From Acidimicrobiaceae bacterium (GTDB lineage Bacteria > Actinomycetota > Acidimicrobiia > Acidimicrobiales > UBA8592): a stretch of DNA of 29,740 bases. The translations under genes and the position numbers were made by a program. The notes beneath the pieces were generated by a model. That model was not told the origin of the DNA and made no database searches. It saw only the letters and a program-made list of their open reading frames with translations. Location of the stretch: contig PBMJ01000029.1 of NCBI GenBank assembly GCA_002722525.1, forward strand, positions 1 to 29,740, given 5' to 3'. Position 1 is the first letter of the stretch. Each line of letters opens with the position of its first letter. Positions 1-7,679 of the stretch are shown here, in pieces.

Positions 1-104
1 GGCGCCTTCTTCTTTGCCGGTGCCTTCTTTGCCGGTGCCTTCTTCTTTGCCGGTGCCTTCTTTGCCGGTGCCTTCTTCTTTGCCGGTGCCTTCTTTGCCG
101 GTGC
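1..104. repeat. 33-bp tandem repeat (coding for APAKKAPAKKK)
   Basis: The unit is an alternation of a 15-base and an 18-base block. It is repeated about three times with no visible base change, even at third codon positions. The sameness of synonymous sites suggests recent expansion by slippage or unequal exchange. The repeat continues to the window edge. Confidence 0.9.
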
Positions 105-107
105 CAT
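1..107 (-). CDS. APAKK-repeat histone H1-like protein, N-terminal part only
   Basis: An ATG at 107 opens a reading frame that stays open to the window edge. It encodes about 35 residues made almost wholly of alternating APAKK and APAKKK units directly after the initiator Met. A purine stretch GGAAG lies about 7 bases before the ATG and could be the ribosome site. Lys/Ala/Pro repeats of this kind are known from the tails of actinobacterial HU (HupB), bacterial histone H1-like proteins and other DNA- or RNA-binding proteins, where they bind nucleic acid through charge. Here the repeats start at the very N-terminus, unlike HupB, where they form the C-terminal tail. The folded domain, if there is one, lies outside the window, so the family cannot be named. 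The gene is divergent from ileS. Confidence 0.7.
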   Translation of the reverse strand, partial: MAPAKKAPAKKKAPAKKAPAKKKAPAKKAPAKKKA

Positions 108-307
108 ACTTCTACTTCCAGACTGACTATGGGTTCAAATAATCTATACGTTTGGTGGTGGAGTTTATCGGGTAGTTACCAAAACGATGGTGATATTCAT
201 AAACTCGGAGCTTTTTCTTACAAAAAGTGGAGGTTTTGGCTGATCTAAAGGCATACGATCGCCGAATTCAAGAGTAACCTCTATGAAGATCCATATTTAG
301 AAAAGCT
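108..307. other. Divergent intergenic region with interleaved inverted repeats (ileS leader)
   Basis: No gene is seen here. Two inverted repeats interleave: CGTTTGGT (149-156) with ACCAAAACG (178-186, one bulge), and GAGTTTAT (161-168) with ATAAACTC (199-206, a perfect 8 bp). A short T-run follows at 212-216. The order a-b-a'-b' would give either a pseudoknot or two mutually exclusive hairpins. Neither a convincing promoter nor a T-box core was found. Confidence 0.4.
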
Positions 308-3300
308 ATGAGCGATAAATCTTCCGATACCCCATATCCGACTGTTGGCCCGAAGCCAGATCTACCTAACATCGAAAAGTCCATTCTCGAGCGTTGGGCG
401 AAGGAAAAGACGTTCCAGACATCGATTGATGAACGCCCAGAAAATACTGAATACGTATTCTACGATGGGCCGCCGTTCGCTAATGGACTACCCCATCATG
501 GACATCTTCTAACTGGATATGTGAAGGATGTCATTCCTCGATACCACACAATGAGAGGGAAAAGAGTCGAACGACGGTTTGGTTGGGATTGCCACGGATT
601 ACCCGCTGAAATGGAAAGCGAAAAACAACTGGGCGTATCTGGCAGGGCAGCTATAACAGACTTCGGCATCCAGAATTTCAACGAACATTGCGAAAAATCC
701 GTGCTGAAATATACCGATGACTGGGAAGAGATAGTTGAAAGACAAGCCCGTTGGGTGGACTTTGAAAATGATTATAAAACTATGGACCTTCCTTACATGG
801 AATCCGTAATGTGGGCTTTCAAGCAACTATGGGATAAAGGCTTAATTTACGAATCTTACAGAGTGATGCCTTACTCTTGGGGGGCTGAAACGCCACTCTC
901 AAACTTTGAGATCCGGTTAGATGATGCCACGAGACCAAGACAAGACCCTGCTATAACCGTAGCTTTCGATTTGGAACAAAAACCAGACGATATCGGGCCC
1001 ATGAAGATACTCGCTTGGACTACAACACCTTGGACGCTGCCAAGTAATTTAGCCCTTGCTGTTGGAAGCGACATACAATATTCCATTCTTGACTACCAAG
1101 GTCAGCTTTTTATCCTTGGGGAAGAAACCGTTGAGCACTACGAGACCCAATTCCCTGAAGCCACTATCAAAGGATCACTTCTAGGAACTAAACTTTTAGG
1201 GAGAAAATATACTCCGCTTTTCGACTTTTTCGTTGACTATGACCCAAATGCCTTTCAAGTCATTTCCGGAGATTTTATCGACACGGAAGAAGGAACTGGA
1301 ATCGTTCATATCGCCCCGGGATTTGGAGAAGATGACCAAAGAATCGCTGCGGAGAATCAAATCGGGACTCTAACCCCAGTTGATGATGCCGGATGTTTCA
1401 CTTCTGAAGTCAAGGACTGGGAAGGTCAAAACGTCTTCGATGCAAGCCCTGACATTATCCGATCACTTCGGGAAAGAGACAAACTAGTTCGACATGACAG
1501 TTACGAACACAACTACCCGCACTGTTGGAGGACAGACACGCCGATAATTTATAAAGCTGTCCCTTCTTGGTATGTAGAGGTCACGGCTATTCGAGAAAAG
1601 CTTCTTGAATTAAATCAAGAAATTAACTGGATCCCATCAAACGTCCGTGATGGACGTTTTGGAAAATGGCTTGAAGGTGCCCGGGACTGGTCTATCAGTC
1701 GAAATCGCTTCTGGGGTTCGCCTGTTCCTGTGTGGAAAAGCGATAATCCTGAGTATCCACGAATTGATGTCTATGGAAGCCTTGACGAACTAGAACGCGA
1801 TTTTGGTATAAGGCCCGACAACCTCCATAGGCCTTTCATTGACGACCTAGTCCGACCAAACCCTGATGACCCATCTGGGAAATCAATGATGCGCAGGGTC
1901 CCTGAAGTTCTTGATTGTTGGTTTGAATCTGGTTCAATGCCATTTGCCCAAGTTCACTACCCCTTTGAAAATAAAGACTGGTTCGAAGAGCACTTCCCTG
2001 CAGACTTCATTGTTGAATACATCAATCAGACCCGAGGGTGGTTCTACACGCTACACGTCCTGGCAGGTGCATTATTCGAGAAACCAGCTTTCAAGAATGT
2101 GATCTGTCATGGAATTCTCCTTGCAGATGACGGAGCAAAGCTGTCGAAAAAACTTCGGAACTATACAGAGCCGACAGAAATCTTTGAGGTCCAAGGTTCT
2201 GACGCTCTCAGATGGTATTTCATGTCATCAAATATTGTTCGAGGAGGCGATTCTCGGATAAGTGATCAAGGTATCGATGATGTCGTTCGTCAAATAATTA
2301 CTCCGATATGGAATGCTTACTCGTTTTTTACGCTCTACGCGAACATAGATAACTACAAAGCTAACTGGAATGTTGAGAGCACGAACCTTCTCGATCAATA
2401 CATACTTGCAAAAACTCGCCTTATGGTTGAAACAGTTACCCAATCAATGGAACAGTACGATCTTCCAGGCGCAACAAACGAAATAAAAGCCTTCATTGAT
2501 GCTTTAAATAACTGGTATATAAGGAGAAGTCGAGATCGTTTCTGGGCTCCAGGTAGTCCCAAAGATGATACAGATAAACAAGCAGCCTATGATACTTTGT
2601 TCACAGTTCTTAAGGTCCTCTGCGAAACAAGTGCGCCTTTACTCCCAATGACGGCTGAAGAAATCTATTCCGGAATCACATCTAATGCAAGTGTCCATTT
2701 GGCTGACTGGCCAGACGTTAGCTCTCTTCCATCAAACCCTAACCTTGTGAAAGCAATGGACCTAGTAAGAGATGTTGTGTCGACCACTCTCAGGGTACGA
2801 GAAGATGCGAGCCTTAGAGTTCGACTACCTCTCAGTAGCATCACCATAGCTGGTGAAGACCTTTCCGAACTTGAGAATTATCTTGACATCATTAAAGACG
2901 AAGTGAACGTGAAGGCAGTTATCTTCTCAGACGATATCGCTGATCATGCGCAGTTTATTTTAAAACCCGATGGAAAAATTCTCGGTCCACGGTTGGGTGA
3001 GTCTGTACAAGATGTATTCAAAGGTGCAAAATCTGGAAACTGGGAATGGATTGACGACGAAAAGGTGCAAGTAGGAACTCACGTTCTTGAGAAATCTGAG
3101 TTTTCTATCCATCTGAAAGCTAACGAGGGCATAACTGCTGGAGCCCTAGCATCATCCAACGGGGTGGTCATCTTGGATACAAATGTTACCGAGGAACTCA
3201 TAAACGAAGGGCGAGCTCGGGACACGGTACGAGCAATACAGGAAGCCAGAAAAACTCAGAATCTAGTTGTAACTGATCGAATTGAAGTCATCGTTGATGC

Positions 3301-3466
3301 CCCGGAAAACATCCAGCAGGCTATCAATACCCACCTGTCTTACATTGCTGATCAAGTTCTGGCAGTGTCAATTGACTTCCAAGCCATCAACACTGAGGCC
3401 ATGATTCACCAAGGCAACATAGATGGTGAAAATGTTTCGATTTCCCTGACTACAGTCAATCAGTAA
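308..3466 (+). CDS. ileS: Isoleucyl-tRNA synthetase, eukaryote-like (type 2)
   Basis: This class I aminoacyl-tRNA synthetase charges tRNA-Ile with isoleucine in the cytoplasm. The 1052-residue length is normal for the family. The HIGH-type ATP motif is HHGH at residues 63-66 inside GLPHHGHLLTGYVKD. The KMSKS loop is KLSKK at residues 611-615. A CP1 editing domain lies between them, marked by WTTTPWTLPSN and GTGIVHIAPGFGEDD, followed by the DCWFESGSMPFAQ block. The GLPHxGHLL form and the KLSKKLRNY loop match the type 2 group found in mycobacteria and eukaryotes, which is known for low mupirocin sensitivity; resistance here is inference. The ATG at 308 has only a weak AGAAAAG upstream. The gene is convergent with divIVA, 27 bases apart, with no hairpin terminator between them. 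An ileS next to divIVA is a common actinobacterial arrangement. Confidence 0.96.
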   Translation: MSDKSSDTPYPTVGPKPDLPNIEKSILERWAKEKTFQTSIDERPENTEYVFYDGPPFANGLPHHGHLLTGYVKDVIPRYHTMRGKRVERRFGWDCHGLPAEMESEKQLGVSGRAAITDFGIQNFNEHCEKSVLKYTDDWEEIVERQARWVDFENDYKTMDLPYMESVMWAFKQLWDKGLIYESYRVMPYSWGAETPLSNFEIRLDDATRPRQDPAITVAFDLEQKPDDIGPMKILAWTTTPWTLPSNLALAVGSDIQYSILDYQGQLFILGEETVEHYETQFPEATIKGSLLGTKLLGRKYTPLFDFFVDYDPNAFQVISGDFIDTEEGTGIVHIAPGFGEDDQRIAAENQIGTLTPVDDAGCFTSEVKDWEGQNVFDASPDIIRSLRERDKLVRHDSYEHNYPHCWRTDTPIIYKAVPSWYVEVTAIREKLLELNQEINWIPSNVRDGRFGKWLEGARDWSISRNRFWGSPVPVWKSDNPEYPRIDVYGSLDELERDFGIRPDNLHRPFIDDLVRPNPDDPSGKSMMRRVPEVLDCWFESGSMPFAQVHYPFENKDWFEEHFPADFIVEYINQTRGWFYTLHVLAGALFEKPAFKNVICHGILLADDGAKLSKKLRNYTEPTEIFEVQGSDALRWYFMSSNIVRGGDSRISDQGIDDVVRQIITPIWNAYSFFTLYANIDNYKANWNVESTNLLDQYILAKTRLMVETVTQSMEQYDLPGATNEIKAFIDALNNWYIRRSRDRFWAPGSPKDDTDKQAAYDTLFTVLKVLCETSAPLLPMTAEEIYSGITSNASVHLADWPDVSSLPSNPNLVKAMDLVRDVVSTTLRVREDASLRVRLPLSSITIAGEDLSELENYLDIIKDEVNVKAVIFSDDIADHAQFILKPDGKILGPRLGESVQDVFKGAKSGNWEWIDDEKVQVGTHVLEKSEFSIHLKANEGITAGALASSNGVVILDTNVTEELINEGRARDTVRAIQEARKTQNLVVTDRIEVIVDAPENIQQAINTHLSYIADQVLAVSIDFQAINTEAMIHQGNIDGENVSISLTTVNQ

Positions 3467-3493
3467 ATTGGTATCTTGGTGGTTTAGTTGATG

Positions 3494-4498
3494 CTATTCG
3501 TCGTCCGAGAAAAAAGATGAAATAGCTTCATCAGTTTCATCATCGACCAAGCCGAGGACACTTTCATGGGGGTCAGAGTCACGTAGTTCTTCAAAAAACC
3601 GGTCACCTGAAACTCCTTCGCTTCCTTGAATAACAGGAGTGGCCTGAGTCGGAGGGCCAGCGTCTTCTTCATCCTCTATCCAATTCTCCCCTATCCCTTC
3701 CTCTGCACCTGCTGCTGCTGCGTCAATCCAAGACTCAAGGTCTTCTGTTGAATGGACAAGACTCAATTCTGGAGGCATCTCGTCTTCACGTCGTGCTTTA
3801 TCAACCTCCATTGAATCTTCTCGATCTGCTGGGCTAATATCCCGAATTTCGCTCATAGTGGTAATGCCAGCTTGGCCAATCGTCTCGGCTTCTATATCTT
3901 CTTCTAAAACTTCAAGAAGACTGGGTCCCAACTCGCTTGAATCTTCTTCAAGATCTTCGATTTCTTGACCAATTTCTAGCTCAAGTTCACTATCTTCAAT
4001 TATTTTTCGCATTTCATCAAGAACTATAAGAAGTTGGTCCTTTCCTGCGTGAAGCTGGCCTTCCAGATATCCACATTTTTCTTCAAGGTTTTTACGCTTC
4101 GATTCGAGCGTCTCTATCTTCTCCCTAAAGTCAGTTTGAGACTCCTCAGCCATTTTTCGGGCTTCCTCAACTACAACTCTCTTAATATTGTCTGCTTGTG
4201 CCTCGGCTGATGCTATGAGTTGCTCGGACTGGGCTGCTGCTTCCTTTGTGAGTGAATCCGCAGTTCGCTGAGCTGCCGCAAGTAACCGTTGTGCAGCACC
4301 TTCTGGATCGTACAGATCCGAATCTTCTGTCGCGTTTGTAGGAATTCTAGAGTCATCCGCCTCCAACAATTCGGCAAATCTTCTAAGGAAGGAATCAACC
4401 TCCTGTATGTCGTATCCTCCTCTTCGGTGCCTGGCAAAACGAACATTTCGAATAAATTCTGGAGTTAAAAAACTTTGAGTTGCGTCGGATAGAGCCAT
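3494..4498 (-). CDS. divIVA: DivIVA / Wag31 polar growth protein
   Basis: DivIVA is a coiled-coil membrane-curvature sensor that marks cell poles and, in Actinobacteria, directs polar wall synthesis. The N-terminal lipid-binding domain is clear (LTPEFIRNVRFARHRRGGYD, then EVDSFLRRF). An Ala/Gln/Glu-rich coiled coil spans about residues 70-185. The rest, roughly 150 residues, is strongly acidic and Ser/Asp/Glu-rich, ending FFSDDE. At 334 residues it is longer than mycobacterial Wag31 (about 260). It is the last gene of the dcw cluster. No Shine-Dalgarno sequence precedes the ATG; a good -10 hexamer sits exactly 7 bases before it, so a leaderless transcript is likely. yggT, often found between sepF and divIVA, is absent. 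Confidence 0.93.
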   Translation of the reverse strand: MALSDATQSFLTPEFIRNVRFARHRRGGYDIQEVDSFLRRFAELLEADDSRIPTNATEDSDLYDPEGAAQRLLAAAQRTADSLTKEAAAQSEQLIASAEAQADNIKRVVVEEARKMAEESQTDFREKIETLESKRKNLEEKCGYLEGQLHAGKDQLLIVLDEMRKIIEDSELELEIGQEIEDLEEDSSELGPSLLEVLEEDIEAETIGQAGITTMSEIRDISPADREDSMEVDKARREDEMPPELSLVHSTEDLESWIDAAAAGAEEGIGENWIEDEEDAGPPTQATPVIQGSEGVSGDRFFEELRDSDPHESVLGLVDDETDEAISSFFSDDE

Positions 4499-4505
4499 AC
4501 AAAAA

Positions 4506-4534
4506 ATAATACTAGCTTTAGCAGGCTGGGTCAG
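4506..4534 (-). promoter_or_regulatory. Predicted leaderless promoter of divIVA
   Basis: On the minus strand, CTGACC (4529-4534, 4/6 to TTGACA), a 17-bp spacer and TATTAT (4506-4511, 5/6 to TATAAT) are followed by 7 bases and then the divIVA ATG. This spacing would start the transcript at the A of the start codon. The absence of a ribosome site agrees with this. Confidence 0.6.
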
Positions 4535-4564
4535 GGATTGCCTTACGAGGATCTGATTTGAATG

Positions 4565-5047
4565 CTAGACAGAAACAGACCCGCCAAGACGTTGGCGTTC
4601 TTCGTCAGACACTTCTACATCTTTCGGAGTTAGAAGGAAGACATCATCTCCGGCTTTCACAAATCCTCCATCAATACCGACTTTTAAACCTGAGCAAAAA
4701 TCGATCACACGAACTGCAACTTCATGATCTGCCTGCTGAATATTGACTATCACTGGTTGCCGTCGCTTAATCGCTTCTGAAATCTCTTTAACGTCACTAA
4801 ATCTAACTGGAGTTACCACACAAGGCTTAGACACTTTCGGCGGAGCAATAGTTCTTACAGCATTAGCCAAACGAGATTGTCCCGTATCTTCACTTTTAGG
4901 GATCGGACGAACAGTGGACACTCCACTTGTCTGTGGAGCAGGTGGAGCACCTGCTTTGGGGGCACTTCCATGGTCATGCAACTCTTGAAAGTCTTCATCA
5001 GAGCCTAGCCCCAGATAAAGCATCGTCTTTTTTAGAAAACTGGTCAT
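4565..5047 (-). CDS. sepF: SepF, FtsZ membrane anchor
   Basis: SepF tethers FtsZ filaments to the membrane and is the main Z-ring anchor in bacteria without FtsA, as in Actinobacteria; no ftsA is seen in this cluster. The N-terminus MTSFLKKTMLYLGLG is the expected amphipathic membrane helix. A Pro/Ala-rich linker covers about residues 28-75. The SepF core (DUF552) follows, with the VVTPVRFSDVKEI strand, the RRQPVIVNIQ segment and the DFCSGLKVGIDGG region, then VFLLTPKDVEV. I chose the ATG at 5047 because AGGAG lies 6 bases upstream; the TTG at 5050 would be too close to it. The protein is 160 residues. It lies downstream of yggS, separated by 74 bases that hold tandem repeats. Confidence 0.94.
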   Translation of the reverse strand: MTSFLKKTMLYLGLGSDEDFQELHDHGSAPKAGAPPAPQTSGVSTVRPIPKSEDTGQSRLANAVRTIAPPKVSKPCVVTPVRFSDVKEISEAIKRRQPVIVNIQQADHEVAVRVIDFCSGLKVGIDGGFVKAGDDVFLLTPKDVEVSDEERQRLGGSVSV

Positions 5048-5059
5048 CAATTTCTCCTA

Positions 5060-5099
5060 TTGACATAAGTCAACGTATATAACCTCAACATCTATAACC
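5060..5099. promoter_or_regulatory. Tandem 15-bp direct repeats and a 14-bp inverted repeat before sepF
   Basis: Two adjoining 15-mers on the + strand, TCAACGTATATAACC (5070-5084) and TCAACATCTATAACC (5085-5099), match at 13 of 15 bases. Overlapping them next to the sepF ribosome site is TTGAC-ATAA-GTCAA (5060-5073), a perfect 5-bp inverted repeat. The arrangement looks like an operator, but no known regulator is recognised. Confidence 0.4.
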
Positions 5100-5121
5100 T
5101 AACACCATAGAGCCTTCGTTA

Positions 5122-5796
5122 TCAATCACGCTCGCGGTTTCCAAAAATTGCTCTTCCAAGACGAAGAATTGTTGCTCCAGCTTCAAGGGCCAAATCATAA
5201 TCATTGCTCATACCCATAGAGCATTCCAACAACCCAAGGGAATTAGCTAACTTCTTTAAATCTTGAAAGCAAACCAGCGTTGCGTCCCGATCTTCGCTTG
5301 CACCGATCGTCATTAAGCCTTCAACATCAATACCAAATTCTTCAAACTTTTCTACTAAAGACGGCACTTGGGAAGGGGGTATCCCGCCCTGTGTCTCTGC
5401 GCCTGTCATGTTAACCTGAAGCAAAAGTTTGGGACTGATGCAGCGCTTATCGATCTCCTCTCCTAGAGCAAAAGAATCAGTCGATTGCCACATAAAAACC
5501 GAACTTGAAAGTTTTCGAACCTTATTTCTCTGAAGGTTGCCAATAAAGTGCCATCGATAATTTTTTTCTTCATCTAGATTCTCTAGAACGTCTCTTTTTT
5601 TGATCAGCTCTTGCGCATAGTTCTCACCAATGTCATGCACTCCAACTTTGGCCGCTGCTGTTATAGCCTCGACTCCGAAGCCTTTAGTCACCGCCACGAT
5701 AGTTACTGGGTTGGTAGATCTTGAAGAAATCATCTCTCGAATATTTCCTACGCGGTCAGCTACTAGTTGATCATTAACGAGATTCTCCAAAATCAT
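5122..5796 (-). CDS. yggS: YggS/YlmE-type PLP-binding protein (PLP homeostasis)
   Basis: Members of this family (PLPHP, YggS, YlmE) bind pyridoxal phosphate in a TIM-barrel fold like the N-domain of alanine racemase. They buffer cellular PLP and keep amino-acid pools balanced; no enzymatic reaction is firmly known. The PLP lysine is K38 in VTIVAVTKGF. The family blocks GENYAQEL, WHFIGNLQRNK and the C-terminal SMGMSNDYDLALEAGATILRLG region are present, the last forming the phosphate site. At 224 residues it has normal length. The ATG at 5796 overlaps the end of pgeF by 23 bases, with only GAAAGG directly before it, which suggests coupled translation. ylmE between ylmD (pgeF) and sepF is the classical order in Gram-positive dcw clusters. 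Confidence 0.93.
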   Translation of the reverse strand: MILENLVNDQLVADRVGNIREMISSRSTNPVTIVAVTKGFGVEAITAAAKVGVHDIGENYAQELIKKRDVLENLDEEKNYRWHFIGNLQRNKVRKLSSSVFMWQSTDSFALGEEIDKRCISPKLLLQVNMTGAETQGGIPPSQVPSLVEKFEEFGIDVEGLMTIGASEDRDATLVCFQDLKKLANSLGLLECSMGMSNDYDLALEAGATILRLGRAIFGNRERD

Positions 5797-6493
5797 CCTT
5801 TCTCGGCTCTATCCAACCGACCATTGCCTGCCGTTTACGGTCTTTCCTTAACCTATACGACCAAAATTTGTCTGAGTTTGATGTACATTCATCGATTCTA
5901 ACAATCTTAGTAATGCCATTTTGGGTTAATGAAATTTCTACTGCTTTGGGTAAGTTAAGCGCTAAATAACCTTCTCGAGTTTGCGAGCGAACGCTATCTC
6001 CAAAAACATTACAAATCCCCTTCATTTCATTCTCACCAAATTCATAAACGTATGGATGAATACAAGGACCAATTACTGCCACAGTTGGCTCTTTACCAAG
6101 CCCTCCCATCAGTTCAACTGCCCTGTCAATTATCCCTAGCGTCAAGCCCTTCCAACCTGCATGAACTAAGTTCAGAGATCCTAAAGGGCTCACAAGTGCA
6201 ACAGGTGCGCAGTCTGCTACTTGTATAGAAATCGGGACTCCAGAATTATTTGTAAGTATCGCATCTCCAGACCTTCCCTGGGACTCGCCTGGTGACTCCA
6301 CTTGAATAACTTCTGTTCCATGTACTTGATTCAGATAAGCCCACTTCTCATCAACAATAGAGCGTTGCCTTGAAGCAAGGACCTGTGGGTCCTGATCAGT
6401 TGACAAATCGCCGTGATCTTTTGTAGTGAAAAGTACGCAGGCTTTCCTACCATCCTCAAGTCGGAAAGACCAAGAAGGTTTCTCATGTCTCAT
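5774..6493 (-). CDS. pgeF: PgeF/YlmD (YfiH, laccase-domain) purine nucleoside phosphorylase-like protein
   Basis: This family (formerly polyphenol oxidase, DUF152) binds zinc. E. coli YfiH (PgeF) is reported to edit wrongly incorporated L-Ser in peptidoglycan precursors, and other members have purine nucleoside phosphorylase or adenosine deaminase activity. The metal-site segments are visible: LNQVHGTEV, VADCAPVAL and NLVHAGWKGL, followed by AVIGPCIHPYVYEFG. The family more often has ADCLPV or ADCVPV, so the Ala here is a mild change. The length of 239 residues is normal. The ATG at 6493 has no clear Shine-Dalgarno sequence. The gene follows ftsZ by 44 bases and overlaps yggS, so it belongs to the same transcription unit. 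Its activity here is not shown by sequence. Confidence 0.92.
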   Translation of the reverse strand: MRHEKPSWSFRLEDGRKACVLFTTKDHGDLSTDQDPQVLASRQRSIVDEKWAYLNQVHGTEVIQVESPGESQGRSGDAILTNNSGVPISIQVADCAPVALVSPLGSLNLVHAGWKGLTLGIIDRAVELMGGLGKEPTVAVIGPCIHPYVYEFGENEMKGICNVFGDSVRSQTREGYLALNLPKAVEISLTQNGITKIVRIDECTSNSDKFWSYRLRKDRKRQAMVGWIEPRKDDFGESR

Positions 6494-6537
6494 TAATCAC
6501 AAATTTTGGACGACCGCTATGACTTCTAAACTCTCGG

Positions 6538-7605
6538 CTATTGGAGAAAATCCGGAACATCAAGCCCCGTATGCACTTCGGTCGTTTCTTCCGGTTCTCC
6601 GAATACATCAGGTATATCACTTTCGATGGGCGTATGCCTTACAGGGCGACTGCCATTCTCCCATCGATCGAATCCAGCAGCTATGACAGTAACCCTGACT
6701 GTGTCTCCAATAGATTCGTCCACGACAGTTCCGAAAATAATATTCGCATCTGGATGGGCTACACCAACAACAAGTTCCGCAGCTTCATTAACTTCACTTA
6801 GCGTTAAACTACTCGATCCAGTGATCGACAGGAGAATACCACGTGCTCCGTCTATAGGTGATTCCATGAGGGGGCTGGAAATTGCTTTTCGAGCAGCGCT
6901 TGTTGCCCTTTGTTCACCACTTCCCTCGCCAACACCCATCAACGCTGAACCTGCATCATTCATGATCATCTTTACATCTGCAAAGTCTGTGTTAATCAAA
7001 CCAGGGGTGGTGATGAGTTCAGTTATGCCTCTCACTCCGTCAAGAAGGATTTCATCAGCTTTACCGAAAGCTTCAACAACAGTTGTTTGTTCATCTGCTA
7101 CGGACAGTAAACGGTCATTAGGTATAACGATTTGAGTATCGACTTTTTCTCGAAGGCGGGTAATTCCTTGATCGGCTTGAACCGCTCTTCTTCGCCCCTC
7201 GAAACCGAAAGGTCGAGTTACTACGGCTATCGTTAAGGCACCCAATCCCTTTGCTACATCAGCAACAATCGGAGCTGCACCTGTTCCTGTTCCTCCTCCT
7301 TCACCGGCCGTTATGAAAACCATATCTGCACCAGATAATGCTTGTTCGATTTCCTGCCGATTATCTTCCGCGGCCTGGCGACCAATATCAGGATCAGACC
7401 CTGCTCCTAGACCCCGGGTGAGCTCTCGACCTATATCAATTTTGACTTCTGCGTCAGATAATAAAAGCGCTTGAGCATCTGTGTTAATTGCCTGAAACTC
7501 TACTCCACGGAGACCAGCATCGATCATTCGGTTTACAGCATTTACACCGCCGCCGCCGACACCTACCACTTTAATAACAGCAAGATAGTTATGCGGATTA
7601 GTCAT
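6538..7605 (-). CDS. ftsZ: Cell division GTPase FtsZ
   Basis: FtsZ is the tubulin homologue that polymerises into the division ring. The GTP-binding signature GGGTGTG is at residues 103-109 after FITAGE. The T7 synergy-loop region NTDFADVKMIM is present, and the core ends near FDRWEN. The variable linker is short, about 30 residues. The chain ends in DVPDFLQ, the conserved C-terminal peptide that binds SepF and other partners. The total of 355 residues is a little short for Actinobacteria because of this linker. The ATG at 7605 follows a strong AAGGAG with good spacing. In the 74-base gap after ftsQ there is a 5-bp hairpin (GCACA 7661-7665 with TGTGC 7672-7676) but no T-run. A separate ftsZ promoter in this gap is possible; I saw no convincing one. 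Confidence 0.98.
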   Translation of the reverse strand: MTNPHNYLAVIKVVGVGGGGVNAVNRMIDAGLRGVEFQAINTDAQALLLSDAEVKIDIGRELTRGLGAGSDPDIGRQAAEDNRQEIEQALSGADMVFITAGEGGGTGTGAAPIVADVAKGLGALTIAVVTRPFGFEGRRRAVQADQGITRLREKVDTQIVIPNDRLLSVADEQTTVVEAFGKADEILLDGVRGITELITTPGLINTDFADVKMIMNDAGSALMGVGEGSGEQRATSAARKAISSPLMESPIDGARGILLSITGSSSLTLSEVNEAAELVVGVAHPDANIIFGTVVDESIGDTVRVTVIAAGFDRWENGSRPVRHTPIESDIPDVFGEPEETTEVHTGLDVPDFLQ

Positions 7606-7679
7606 TTTGTCTCCTTATATTCTTGGAACTTTAAAGCCTTACAAGAGGTTTAGTCTTCGAGCACAATCAAATGTGCCTT

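Noticed and set aside
108..307. T-box riboswitch before ileS
   Set aside because: No UGGNACC core or anticodon-like loop was found in either frame of reading; only interleaved stems are visible.
3467..3493. Bidirectional terminator between ileS and divIVA
   Set aside because: The 27-base gap has no inverted repeat with a T-run.
6626..7135. 169-residue plus-strand frame inside ftsZ
   Set aside because: It is antisense to a fully conserved gene, with low-complexity Ser/Ala/Pro translation and no family pattern.
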